NCBI GenBank assembly: GCA_963711375.1
Contig: CAVQDV010000005.1
Location: forward strand, 186,001 to 250,000
Direction of reading: 5' to 3'
Source: CAVQDV01 sp963711375
Lineage (GTDB): Bacteria > Pseudomonadota > Gammaproteobacteria > Coxiellales > Coxiellaceae
Length of the DNA: 64,000 bases
Shown here: positions 26,992 to 35,766 of the stretch, in pieces
Layout: each line of letters opens with the position of its first letter
Numbering within the stretch: position 1 is the stretch's first letter
The notes under the pieces: model-generated
What the model was told of the DNA's origin: nothing
The model's input: only the letters and a program-made list of their open reading frames with translations
Databases searched by the model: none
Translations under genes and position numbers: made by a program

Positions 26992-27618
26992 TTAAGCCGG
27001 TTTTACGTTCCATTTAAGGCACCGCCATGTTGTTCTAGGAGGCGTGTTTTCAAAAATACACAAAGCGCCTGTAGAAATCTTAATACTATGTTCTTCAGAA
27101 AACAACTTAAAATCTTCGGTTAAATAAGGGGAAAAACGGGCAATACCATTACTTGTGACAACTAGAATTCTTTTTCCTAAAAAATCCTTATTAACTTGGA
27201 GTGAAAACAATTTCCAATTTTCGATGATTTTATCAGGATCCACTTTCCAACCCTTTGGCACGATGGCACTAGATTCCCAGGCTTTTAGGGCATCAACCCC
27301 CGCTCTGGCTATCACTTTTTCTTCGGGCTGGTTTTCATCGGGCCCATAATCGATTTCATTAAAAATTGAGAGCGTTTCAAGAGGTAAATGAGTCTGCATC
27401 ACCTTTTGGGCTTGTTCTGCCGTTTGTTTAGCGCGTTTTAATTCAGAAGTAAAAATCACATCCGGAATCAAATTATTTTCCTTTAAATACATTCCAAGCC
27501 TTCGCCCCTGTTCAAGTCCGCTTTCAACCAAGGACAAATCCGTTGTTCCCACACGCCTAACAATATCGCCAGGACCAAAGGTATTGCCGTGGCGTGCGAT
27601 CATCAGTGTTATCGTCAT
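26992..27618 (-). CDS. Histidine phosphatase superfamily protein, second His replaced
   Basis: 208 residues. The N-terminal MIARHGNT carries the phosphohistidine RHG motif, SELKRAKQTAEQ the second Arg, and FNEIDYG the acid segment of phosphoglycerate-mutase-like phosphatases. The second catalytic His (normally SHG in VVSHGGxxR) reads VVTSNGIARF here, so Asn replaces His and activity may be weak or absent. It starts 2 bases after the kdsB stop, so it is co-translated with kdsB; a role in sugar phosphate metabolism is only suggested by that. Confidence 0.85.
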   Translation of the reverse strand: MTITLMIARHGNTFGPGDIVRRVGTTDLSLVESGLEQGRRLGMYLKENNLIPDVIFTSELKRAKQTAEQAQKVMQTHLPLETLSIFNEIDYGPDENQPEEKVIARAGVDALKAWESSAIVPKGWKVDPDKIIENWKLFSLQVNKDFLGKRILVVTSNGIARFSPYLTEDFKLFSEEHSIKISTGALCIFENTPPRTTWRCLKWNVKPA

Positions 27619-27620
27619 TT

Positions 27621-28445
27621 TTAAACCCTATTTTTTTCGAGCAATTCGCCGTGTTTTTTAATTAACGCTTCTGCCCGCACGACATCTTCGGGGCTATCAA
27701 CGCCAGACATACTGGCGCGTCCTTTAAAGTCCACCGGGACGCAACGAATAGTATAATGATTTTCAAGCAGACGTAATTGTTCGAGACCTTCTAATATTTC
27801 GAATTTACTTTCGGGTAAGGTGACATATTTTTCTAACATTGCAAGCGAATAACCATATATTCCAATATGTCTAAAAACAGGGCTTTTATGGCTTTTCTTT
27901 CGTAAGTCATCTTCCTTTCGTATGGCGGGAATAATATTTTTGCTAAACCAAAAAGCGTTGCCACTGGATTCATCAAATACAGCCGTTGTTCCGCTAAATG
28001 GGGTTGATAATTTATTTTCGCGCAGATTATCGAGCCCTTCCCAAGTCAATTGCGTTACGGGTGTTACGACATCGCAGGGTGATTTTGCGAAGGACTCAAT
28101 CAGCACCCTTAAAAAATCCGGGGGCGTCAGGGGCTCATCCCCTTGCATATTCACAATAAAATCCGGCTTATTTTGCATGTGCCTGACAGCTTCAGCTACG
28201 CGATCGGTACCGCTTGGCGCTTCCGGAGCTGTCATGACGGAAGTGACCTTGAGTGCTTTGCAGTGCTCCCGAATTCTTTCGTCATCCGTTGCCACTAAAA
28301 CGCTAATGTTTTCGATTCCTTCGGCCGCGGCTAGGCATAGATCCACGACGCGTTGTAGCATCGTCTGACCACAAATCATAGCCAAAGGCTTTCCGGGTAA
28401 ACGCGTAGAAGCATAACGCGCTGGAATGATAATCGCCGTTTTCAT
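27621..28445 (-). CDS. kdsB: 3-deoxy-manno-octulosonate cytidylyltransferase
   Basis: Activates Kdo as CMP-Kdo for lipopolysaccharide core assembly. IIPARYASTRLPGKPLAMICG is the nucleotide-binding signature, followed by QRVVDLCLAA, VATDDERI, NMQGDEPL and HIGIYGYSLAML. 274 residues, slightly longer than E. coli KdsB (248). ATG at 28445 follows GAGGGTGACCC. The next gene begins 2 bases after its stop. Confidence 0.95.
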   Translation of the reverse strand: MKTAIIIPARYASTRLPGKPLAMICGQTMLQRVVDLCLAAAEGIENISVLVATDDERIREHCKALKVTSVMTAPEAPSGTDRVAEAVRHMQNKPDFIVNMQGDEPLTPPDFLRVLIESFAKSPCDVVTPVTQLTWEGLDNLRENKLSTPFSGTTAVFDESSGNAFWFSKNIIPAIRKEDDLRKKSHKSPVFRHIGIYGYSLAMLEKYVTLPESKFEILEGLEQLRLLENHYTIRCVPVDFKGRASMSGVDSPEDVVRAEALIKKHGELLEKNRV

Positions 28446-28513
28446 GGGTCACCCTCAATTCATAAAGAGGCGCACAGGATGCCATAATTCGACTCTTCAC
28501 TCCATACTTCTCT

Positions 28514-29944
28514 TCACAAAAGCTTTGAAACGCCCTCTCCATATTTTGGATCTGCATTGTAAAAGTGCTTCAATTGGCGATCTTGAATTTCCTTAGGTAC
28601 CGATTTTAAGGCTCGTGCAATATTTCCCATTAATTGCGCCTGCTGATCTGGGCTCATTAAACGGAATAAATCGCCGGCTTGAGAATAATCTTCATTGCCG
28701 TCACGATGATTATAACGCGCCGCATCACCCGAAATTTTTAAGGGTGGCTCACTAAAGCGTTTATCATCAATGGGCCCATCGAAACTATTGGGTTGATAAT
28801 TCACTTGGCCACCATAATTCCCATCAAAACGCGTTTGACCATCTCGGTGATAGGTATTGACAGGACATCGTGGTTTATTCACTGGTAATTGTGCATAATT
28901 AATTCCAATCCGATATCGATGCGTGTCCGCATACGATAATAAGCGGGCCTGCAACATTTTATCAGGAGAGGCGCCAATACCATAAGGCATATTGGAGGGT
29001 TCAAATGCCGCTTGCTCAACTTCCGCAAAATAATTTTCTGGATTGCGATTTAATTCTAATATACCGACATCAATGGGAGGATAATCTTTATGTGGCCACA
29101 CTTTTGTTAAATCAAAGGGATGAATGTGATATTTTTCAGCTTCAAGCTCTGGCATTATTTGCAATTGCATTTTCCATTTTGGAAAATTTTGATTAGCAAT
29201 TTCAAGAAATAAATCTCGACGATGATGATCTAAGTCTTGGCCCGAAATTATGCTGGCTTGCTCATCTGTTAAACATTGAATTCCTTGCATGGTTTTTAAA
29301 TGCCATTTCACCCAAAATCGTTCGCCCTTTTCATTCCACAAACTGTAGGTGTGAGAAGAATAGCCATTCATGTTTCGAAAACTAGCGGGAATACCACGGT
29401 CAGAAAATAAAATGGTAACTTGATGTAAAGATTCTGGCGATAAACTCCAAAAATCCCATTGCATAGTGTTATCACGCAAACCTGATTGGGGATGACGTTT
29501 TTGCGAATGAATAAAATCCTGAAATTTTAAAGGGTCTCGAACAAAAAAAACGGGGGTATTATTTCCCACTAAATCCCAGTTCCCTTCTTCTGTGTAAAAT
29601 TTACAGGCAAAACCACGAGGATCTCGAGCCGTATCCGCAGAACCTAATTCTCCAGCGACTGTAGAAAAACGAACAAAAGCTTCGCATGAATTCCCCACTT
29701 TAGAAAATAATTTAGCCGAGGTATATTTTGAAATATCGGCGGTAATAGAGAGTTTTCCATAAGCTCCGCTGCCCTTTGCATGAACCACACGCTCAGGCAC
29801 GCGTTCACGGTTGAAATGCGCCATGCGCTCCATTAATTGATGATCAGACATCAAAACAGGACCCCGTGGACCTGCCGTTAAACTATTTTGATTGTCCGCG
29901 ACAGGAATCCCCGCCGATGTAGTCATAAATGGACATTTGCTCAT
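28514..29944 (-). CDS. katA: Monofunctional catalase
   Basis: Heme catalase decomposing hydrogen peroxide. Start MSKCPFMTTSAGIPVADNQN, catalytic His in RVVHAKGSGAYG, Asn/Phe region in FVRFSTVAGELGS, FFVRDPLKFQDF, and the proximal heme Tyr motif RLLSYADTHRYRIG. 476 residues matches clade-3 small-subunit catalases. ATG follows AGGAGGCAAC. Paired hairpins lie 33-60 bases upstream. A single-copy catalase fits an intracellular or oxidative-stress-exposed lifestyle. Confidence 0.95.
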   Translation of the reverse strand: MSKCPFMTTSAGIPVADNQNSLTAGPRGPVLMSDHQLMERMAHFNRERVPERVVHAKGSGAYGKLSITADISKYTSAKLFSKVGNSCEAFVRFSTVAGELGSADTARDPRGFACKFYTEEGNWDLVGNNTPVFFVRDPLKFQDFIHSQKRHPQSGLRDNTMQWDFWSLSPESLHQVTILFSDRGIPASFRNMNGYSSHTYSLWNEKGERFWVKWHLKTMQGIQCLTDEQASIISGQDLDHHRRDLFLEIANQNFPKWKMQLQIMPELEAEKYHIHPFDLTKVWPHKDYPPIDVGILELNRNPENYFAEVEQAAFEPSNMPYGIGASPDKMLQARLLSYADTHRYRIGINYAQLPVNKPRCPVNTYHRDGQTRFDGNYGGQVNYQPNSFDGPIDDKRFSEPPLKISGDAARYNHRDGNEDYSQAGDLFRLMSPDQQAQLMGNIARALKSVPKEIQDRQLKHFYNADPKYGEGVSKLL

Positions 29945-30182
29945 GTTGCCTCCTTACAATTTTAAGAAATGTTATCGCCCATAAAATGGGCCTAGAATCT
30001 AGGCGCTTTTGGCCTGTCACTGCTAGCTAGTATATCCGAAAGGAATCGTCCAATCCATCACTACTAGCACAAGGACACTTTTTACTCTTGCTATTAAAAA
30101 AATTAATCTGTAAAGTTCAGTTGGCGTTAGTATTTAATTAATTTCAGCAAATTTAAACGGAAGGTTAAATTTGGAGTAACCC
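29945..30182. promoter_or_regulatory. Divergent intergenic region with paired hairpins in the katA leader
   Basis: Between divergent katA and the fusion gene. GCCCATAAAATGGGC (29977-29991) and GCCTAGAATCTAGGC (29990-30004) form two adjacent short hairpins, 33-60 bases before the katA ATG. They could be a leader structure or a regulator site; no T-run follows. The rest is AT-rich and should contain both promoters. Confidence 0.4.
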
Positions 30183-33100
30183 ATGACAAGACGATTATTA
30201 AGCACGACACGGGAAATATTTCCACAAGCAAAATTTGGTGAAAAGCTATTTATAGTAGGTCAATCAAAGAAAAATCTAGATTCTTTGTTTGAAGGAAATA
30301 TTAGCAATCAAGGTAAGTATACTCCCTCCTTCGACATTACTCCTGAAATGCTGGAAAAATCTGCACTTACATTACTTATGGAACGAACCATTCAGCATTC
30401 CGTTGTGATGAGTCCGACCACACCTTTTTCTGCATTTGGTATGGAGCCATTAGCGCTTTTACTGAGTCTGACTCAAGAGTTCGCAGGACTGGAAACACCT
30501 CCGCTTTTTCAGCGATATTACCGTAGTCCTTCATGTGCGACATTATTAAGTAATAGTGGGTGGAGTTTTCCTGAAATTGCTCAACTTATTGCAGAAATCA
30601 CTTATGGGATCCAGCCTCCACAAGGCGAAGGATACCGCACAAATCCTAGCAATTTACCGACTTTCGGAGATTTTGGAATTCTACCGGGCAAATACAATTT
30701 GGGTTGGGACAAGACTCGCGTTACAGCTGATATTTGGGCCGAATTAAAATTACAACAAGAGATAATCAAAACTGTTTCTGAACAAATTAAGGCCGGTAAA
30801 TCTCAATCGGAAATTATACAAGCCGCAATAAAAATAAGCAAAAAATGGACAAATGATTTATCAATTAGTGGCGTAAATAACATGGCCATCAAAATTGCAG
30901 CCGCTATTAGCAAATTAAATCATAAGGATTCGCATTCAAAACTATTATCCGAAATTGAGACAATTTGTAAGAAGAGCAGAACTTATCGAGTATTAACGGG
31001 GGGAGACTCCTTAACTGAAACAGATTTATATCGTTTATCTCAGGCTTTTTCTGATCATCAAATTGGTGATCAGGTTCCATTGATGGAGATAGGCTTTCAT
31101 AATTTATATAAAATCACATCAAAGGCCCAAAACGAAGGGAAATTACTAGCACCACTACCAAAAAATGATATAACCGCTTTACTCGAGGCTTATAAGCGAA
31201 CCGCTTTATTAGCTAAAGAAAAACATGTTAAGGTCTGTTTCGAAGAGCCGCGAATATTACCGCATGCCAATGAGCCGCCGAAATATCGAGATGAATATGA
31301 ATTAAATTCAACACTTGCTCAAGATTCAACGATTCTATTCTTAGAGCAATTGCTTGCCCTTGGTGTAAACCCGAATACATTAAGGCAAAAAAGTGAATAT
31401 TATACCAAAACCTTGAAAGATAAGTTTGAAGTGGCAAAGGCGAAACGCGAGGAAAATATGCATCTTATTTCCCTACTTAAAATAATGCATGTCTCTAATA
31501 GGGGTCCGACTGCACTAAGCAAGTCAACAGGTGTAGTTCATAATGTTACATTGGATTCCGCTACTGGATCTCTTGTCAGCGGGGCACAACTTGAAAATCA
31601 AGCTTTACTTAAACATTTGCATGGTGGCGGGCATCTTGTGGCGCAAGAGCAAATTGGCAAGCGCTCAGAAAATAGCGAAGGACGCGGTGTCTATTTTACG
31701 GCAGAGGGAACAGAGCCATATAAAAGTCAGGTACATTTTCCAGATTGTACTTCTGAATCTGATTTAGCGATGATGGTTGTTGCTTTATCTAGAGCAGGTC
31801 ATATACCAATAGGTTTATTCCCACACGTGTATTTTAATATGGTAGGTCAATTGCTGCTACGCCTTCTTTCCACAGAAGGATTCGATAATGGTGGCACGCG
31901 TTTTCCAATGGGAGCAATAAATGTTATGCCAAATGGGGCTGGCAGAACAGTTTATTGTCATGGTTCAGCCCAAGCGCCAGTGGATGAGCCCAATCAGGCT
32001 GTAATACATATTAACTTCGCAAACCAAATTGAGGGAATATTTAATTTAGCCCATAAACTTGCTAAGGAGGGTACAGTAGTAACAATTATCGTAAATCCAG
32101 ACATCTATGGTGAAAAAGTAAGTAAAAATACTGTGATCTCTGATTTTACTATGAATGATATCATTCGATATCGTTCAGAAAAATCAAATCCTGATTTGGC
32201 CATTGTCACAATGGCAACTGGTGCGCGAGCAGCTCGAGCTCTACAACAAGAAGCTGCAAATAATGCTTCACATCCTCTTGCAGGGGTTTCTATAGAAATT
32301 ATTGAACTTCCCTGCAGCGGATATCCCAATGCTTTACCACAGCAACTAGCGACCTTAAAACCGGCAACGCGTGTACTCTGTTATGATCCTTATTTTGATT
32401 TCGGAGGAATGGGCGGGCGTATTGCGCAGATGCAGAATGATGAAAGCTTATCTCATCTTCGTATTAGAAGTGCTGATTTCCCAAAAATTCATGATGCTAA
32501 TAATCAAGTTAAAGGAATCGAGGATAAAATACTGTTGGAGATGATCCAAAGCTTATTTTCCCTAGGTCACTTGCGCAATGAAATTATAAAGCCCTTGCTT
32601 GATTCTCCTGTAACATCACATTCAAACGATAAAGTAGCAATAATGGCTACTGGGCTTAACCCTGGGATTGAAGGAACAATTCAGAAAATTTATGTTGAAT
32701 CGGGTAAACTGCTTAAGACAAATCAATTGCTTGCTTCCATTGAAGTCGATAAAGGAAGCACTGATGTTTTAGCTCCTGCCGATGGATATTACCAGCCTGT
32801 TGTTAAGATAGGTGATAAAGTGACGTGTGAGACCTTGTTATTTTATATTTCAGATAAACTAATAAAGGATGCGCCTAAGGAGCAGCAGCCTATTTCTGCA
32901 GTCAAAGCCCCATTGAAAGAGAATAATCAATCTGTGCCTCTTAGCAGAAATCAATTACGAATGCTCGAAAATTTGCAGCGTTCTGCACAAATTGCAACAG
33001 CAACTGTTCATTACCAAGTTCCAATTACCAATACAATATCGTATATGAATAGGCTAAACGAAAACAACGAAAATCCGCTTAAATTGCTGCCATTTATTTT

Positions 33101-33737
33101 AAAAGCAACAGCGATGGCATTAACTAACTCAGAAATGAACTATCAAGTTGGTAAAGACTTAAAATCCCTGCTTCAGTTTGGAAAAACAGTCAATCTGGGG
33201 GTTGCAGTTTCTACAAATACCCGTGACTTAGTAGTGGTCAGACTATCTAATGTTCAAGATAAAACGGTAGTTGAGATTCATAATGAATTAAAGCCTCTGA
33301 TAGAGCGGGCTCTAATCGGAAAATCAAAATCAGAAGATTTGGATATGACTGATGTCTCTACTGTTATTTCAAACATGGGAAGCTCAGTATTGAATGTCGT
33401 TGGAGGGGACGGATTATTACATGGAGATGCACCAAATTTGTTGATCCTTGGTAGTTATCAAGAAATCAAAATGGATCGACCGAGACCCGGTAAAAAAAGT
33501 GAATCTAAAATAGAACTCCCCGTGTCGATCACTTTTAATCATTTGATGGGTGGTGACAAAACTCGAGAATTGATACTCAAATTTCAACAGCAGTTGCAAA
33601 CTATGTCATCAGATAGGCCAACAAATAGTGTCCCAAATCAGCATAGTTTCTGGAAAAGTGGAAACTCCTCGAGTAGTTCGCCGCAATCTACAATACTTGA
33701 TGCACTTGAAGATTCGAAAGTAAAACAATTTCAGTAA
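30183..33737 (+). CDS. Single-chain 2-oxoacid dehydrogenase-like fusion (E1-beta, lipoyl, E2 catalytic)
   Basis: 1184 residues. About 465-805 resembles the E1-beta subunit: FPDCTSESDLAMMVVALSRA with E525 at the cofactor-Glu position, then GTRFPMGAINVMPNGAG and YDPYFDFGGMGGRIAQ. About 821-890 is a lipoyl domain with K857 in IEVDKGSTDVLAPADG. About 918-1143 resembles the E2 acyltransferase core; the active-site region FNHLMGGDKT keeps His (H1120), but the Asp-Gly of HxxxDG is Gly-Asp. Residues 1-464 are unrecognised, with no GDG...N thiamine-diphosphate motif. AAATTTGGAGTAACCC precedes the ATG. No separate E1-alpha or E3 gene is nearby. Could be a real single-chain enzyme or a repurposed protein. 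Confidence 0.75.
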   Translation: MTRRLLSTTREIFPQAKFGEKLFIVGQSKKNLDSLFEGNISNQGKYTPSFDITPEMLEKSALTLLMERTIQHSVVMSPTTPFSAFGMEPLALLLSLTQEFAGLETPPLFQRYYRSPSCATLLSNSGWSFPEIAQLIAEITYGIQPPQGEGYRTNPSNLPTFGDFGILPGKYNLGWDKTRVTADIWAELKLQQEIIKTVSEQIKAGKSQSEIIQAAIKISKKWTNDLSISGVNNMAIKIAAAISKLNHKDSHSKLLSEIETICKKSRTYRVLTGGDSLTETDLYRLSQAFSDHQIGDQVPLMEIGFHNLYKITSKAQNEGKLLAPLPKNDITALLEAYKRTALLAKEKHVKVCFEEPRILPHANEPPKYRDEYELNSTLAQDSTILFLEQLLALGVNPNTLRQKSEYYTKTLKDKFEVAKAKREENMHLISLLKIMHVSNRGPTALSKSTGVVHNVTLDSATGSLVSGAQLENQALLKHLHGGGHLVAQEQIGKRSENSEGRGVYFTAEGTEPYKSQVHFPDCTSESDLAMMVVALSRAGHIPIGLFPHVYFNMVGQLLLRLLSTEGFDNGGTRFPMGAINVMPNGAGRTVYCHGSAQAPVDEPNQAVIHINFANQIEGIFNLAHKLAKEGTVVTIIVNPDIYGEKVSKNTVISDFTMNDIIRYRSEKSNPDLAIVTMATGARAARALQQEAANNASHPLAGVSIEIIELPCSGYPNALPQQLATLKPATRVLCYDPYFDFGGMGGRIAQMQNDESLSHLRIRSADFPKIHDANNQVKGIEDKILLEMIQSLFSLGHLRNEIIKPLLDSPVTSHSNDKVAIMATGLNPGIEGTIQKIYVESGKLLKTNQLLASIEVDKGSTDVLAPADGYYQPVVKIGDKVTCETLLFYISDKLIKDAPKEQQPISAVKAPLKENNQSVPLSRNQLRMLENLQRSAQIATATVHYQVPITNTISYMNRLNENNENPLKLLPFILKATAMALTNSEMNYQVGKDLKSLLQFGKTVNLGVAVSTNTRDLVVVRLSNVQDKTVVEIHNELKPLIERALIGKSKSEDLDMTDVSTVISNMGSSVLNVVGGDGLLHGDAPNLLILGSYQEIKMDRPRPGKKSESKIELPVSITFNHLMGGDKTRELILKFQQQLQTMSSDRPTNSVPNQHSFWKSGNSSSSSPQSTILDALEDSKVKQFQ

Positions 33738-33759
33738 ACTGATAGAGATTAGGGCACTC

Positions 33760-34332
33760 TTGCCTGGATTTTATTTTCGGGCTTTAAAAGTGAGTTTTAT
33801 AATGGATAAAACAGTTGTAGGTGGGTATCTTCACCGTTTGGAACAAGATTATTCAGTCATTGCACGTCACCGGCCCATCGGCTCAAAGGCCAACACGAAA
33901 ACCCAAAAATATAAAATTGCTGATAATTTTTTAAATTTTTGGTTTCGATTTATTTATCGTCATCGAACTGCTATCGAAATCGAAAATTTTTCCTATGTTA
34001 AAAAAATGGTTAAACGTGATTATTCTACTTATTGTGGTATGATTTTAGAACGCTTTTTTCATCAGATATTCGCTGAAACAGGCTACTTCAATCAAATTGG
34101 TTCTTACTGGGAAAAAGACAATCAAAATGAACTTGATGTTGTAGCCATTAACGATATGGAAAAACGGATTCTTATTGCCGAAATCAAACTGAATAAATCT
34201 AAAATAAATATGAAAATCCTTGTAGCACGAGCCGCGCCTCTGATGGAGCGGTATCCGGATTATACGCCAACGATTTTGGCTTTAGGCCTAGAAGATATTC
34301 CGATTATCGAGGATATCTTGGCTGGCATTTAA
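33760..34332 (+). pseudogene. C-terminal remnant of a DUF234-type AAA ATPase
   Basis: 190 codons; a natural start could be ATG at 33802. The sequence HRPIGSKANTKTQKYKIADN then FLNFWFRFIYRHR and ERFFHQIF followed by a nuclease-like stretch (NELDVVAIN, ILIAEIKLNKSKI) matches the C-terminal half of archaeal/bacterial AAA+ ATPases with a DUF234 restriction-nuclease-like end. The P-loop half is missing; the gene begins just 23 bases after the fusion gene. I infer a decayed copy, although a stand-alone domain cannot be excluded. Confidence 0.7.
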
Positions 34333-34349
34333 GACTTGGCACCGTTCGT

Positions 34350-34781
34350 CTAATAGTCAAGAAATAAGCTTAATTTGTTCTGATTTTGCGGGATTCTGCC
34401 CTGATGATAATCCACCCAATGCGATAATGCAGACCTATCCTCGGGTCTTAATATTTGATAGAGACTCGCAAGTTCCGTATCCAATTCGTATAGTAAAGCA
34501 TCGCCTTTTAACACTGAGCCTGGCCTTCGCACACAAGGATTTCTATAAGCTCTTGCAGACTCGGTAAAAAATTTAGGGATCAGCAAATGTTTTAATTGCT
34601 CACTAGCGGCCACTTCATATCCAATAAGATTTTGCAAATATCGCCTAGCGGTTTCCAGTGAATTTGGATCTTTTTGCCCATAAAGATAATACCCAATATC
34701 TAATTTTGCTATGGCACTCATTGTTTTTTCAAGTACGCTGAAATAAGTTTCTTTCTCTTCTTTTTGAAAGGGTTCACGCAT
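34350..34781 (-). CDS. Downstream fragment of a split hypothetical gene
   Basis: 143 residues beginning MREPFQKEEKETYFSVLEK. No family recognised, helical and soluble. If one copy of the 31-bp tandem repeat at 34788-34849 is removed, the upstream ORF runs straight into this one (TEKNFHLMREPFQKEE), so this is most likely the 3' part of one gene of about 415 codons. It may still be translated from its own ATG. Confidence 0.7.
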   Translation of the reverse strand: MREPFQKEEKETYFSVLEKTMSAIAKLDIGYYLYGQKDPNSLETARRYLQNLIGYEVAASEQLKHLLIPKFFTESARAYRNPCVRRPGSVLKGDALLYELDTELASLYQILRPEDRSALSHWVDYHQGRIPQNQNKLSLFLDY

Positions 34782-35628
34782 GAGATGGAAATTTTTCTCT
34801 GTTATTTTTTCTCCCTGGGAAATTTTTCTCTGTTATTTTTTCTCCCTGGGAAATTTCATTGGTTAAAATAACAAACATGTGCTGCAATTCATTAGCAAGC
34901 GCCGCTCTCAATCGAACACCGCCCTGATCAATAATCTTCATATCAATAAAAATATGGCGCTTAACAAAATAGGTATATCCATCAGCTCCGAGTAAAATAT
35001 CTTTTTTGAGCCCAGATGGATCGATTGAAAAAACATCTGCCATTTCCCTCAATGCAGAAAGATGGCTATTAGCGATAATGCGACCTAATTCTTTTTCCAA
35101 TTCTTTTTTGTAATAAATTGGGTCTTTCTGATATTGTTTAAAATAACCACTATGTTTAGCATATTCGATATTCTGAGGCACTCTTTCTTGCTTTATATAA
35201 AATTCGCCAATATTAAACAATTTTCCAAGGCTTATTCCCGTTTCCTTTTGAACACTCTGGTAATCTTTTGATTGGCAACCTGTGTGGGCGGCATAGAGTA
35301 ATTGAATTTCCTTAGCCGTATGCTTAGAGCCGATAGGTTTTTCTAGAGCAGTATTTTTTGTTTTATCCGCTTTTTCACTACTATGAGCAACACTAATCAG
35401 AATACAACAAGTCACCAAAAGTATCAGTTTTCGGTTTGTGCCCACGGCCCCAAGATTTGCCATTTGTTGAAATAAATCTGGGGCATTAGGCAGAAAAACT
35501 CGGGGTTTTCTGGCCTTAGTTATCAATTCCTTTCGCAGGCGGCTATCCTGATCTGGATAGCATTTTTGACTTTTTCGCATTATACCCTCGAGTAACTCTT
35601 CAAAGTGGAAACTCTTGCATATTAGCAT
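34774..35628 (-). CDS. Upstream fragment of a split hypothetical gene, one membrane helix
   Basis: 284 residues. A hydrophobic segment (KLILLVTCCILISVA, ~66-80) lies after a basic N-terminal stretch, so the bulk (~85-284) is probably periplasmic or secreted. No known family; RAALANELQHMFVILTNE near the end is the most distinctive stretch. The last ~20 residues arise from the duplicated 31-bp unit and its frameshift. ATG placement is uncertain; MRKSQKCYPD at residue 17 is an alternative. Confidence 0.65.
   Translation of the reverse strand: MLICKSFHFEELLEGIMRKSQKCYPDQDSRLRKELITKARKPRVFLPNAPDLFQQMANLGAVGTNRKLILLVTCCILISVAHSSEKADKTKNTALEKPIGSKHTAKEIQLLYAAHTGCQSKDYQSVQKETGISLGKLFNIGEFYIKQERVPQNIEYAKHSGYFKQYQKDPIYYKKELEKELGRIIANSHLSALREMADVFSIDPSGLKKDILLGADGYTYFVKRHIFIDMKIIDQGGVRLRAALANELQHMFVILTNEISQGEKITEKNFPGRKNNREKFPSHA
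34788..34849. repeat. Exact 31-bp tandem duplication
   Basis: Two identical units (34788-34818 and 34819-34849), each starting GAAATTTTTCTCTG and ending CTCCCTGG. Length 31 is not a multiple of three, so the second unit shifts the frame between the two hypothetical ORFs. Confidence 0.97.
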
Positions 35629-35724
35629 ACTAAGATTAAGGAAAACTTAAAGTGAAAAACTAGGAAATATCGAATCAGGGCGGTTCAGTAGAATGGCTGG
35701 ATCACTCCAGCCAAACCCTGATCA

Positions 35725-35757
35725 GAACCGGACGTGCAGTTTTCCCGCATCCGGCTC
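35725..35757 (-). ncRNA. Group II intron domain V
   Basis: On the minus strand GAGCCGGATGCGGGAAAACT followed by GCACGTCCGGTTC: the conserved 33-34 nt catalytic hairpin with GAGCCG...CGGTTC closing stem and a GAAA-type loop. A domain VI hairpin (GGCTGGA/TCCAGCC inside) follows at 35669-35722. Confidence 0.95.
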
Positions 35758-35766
35758 CCGAAAGTG

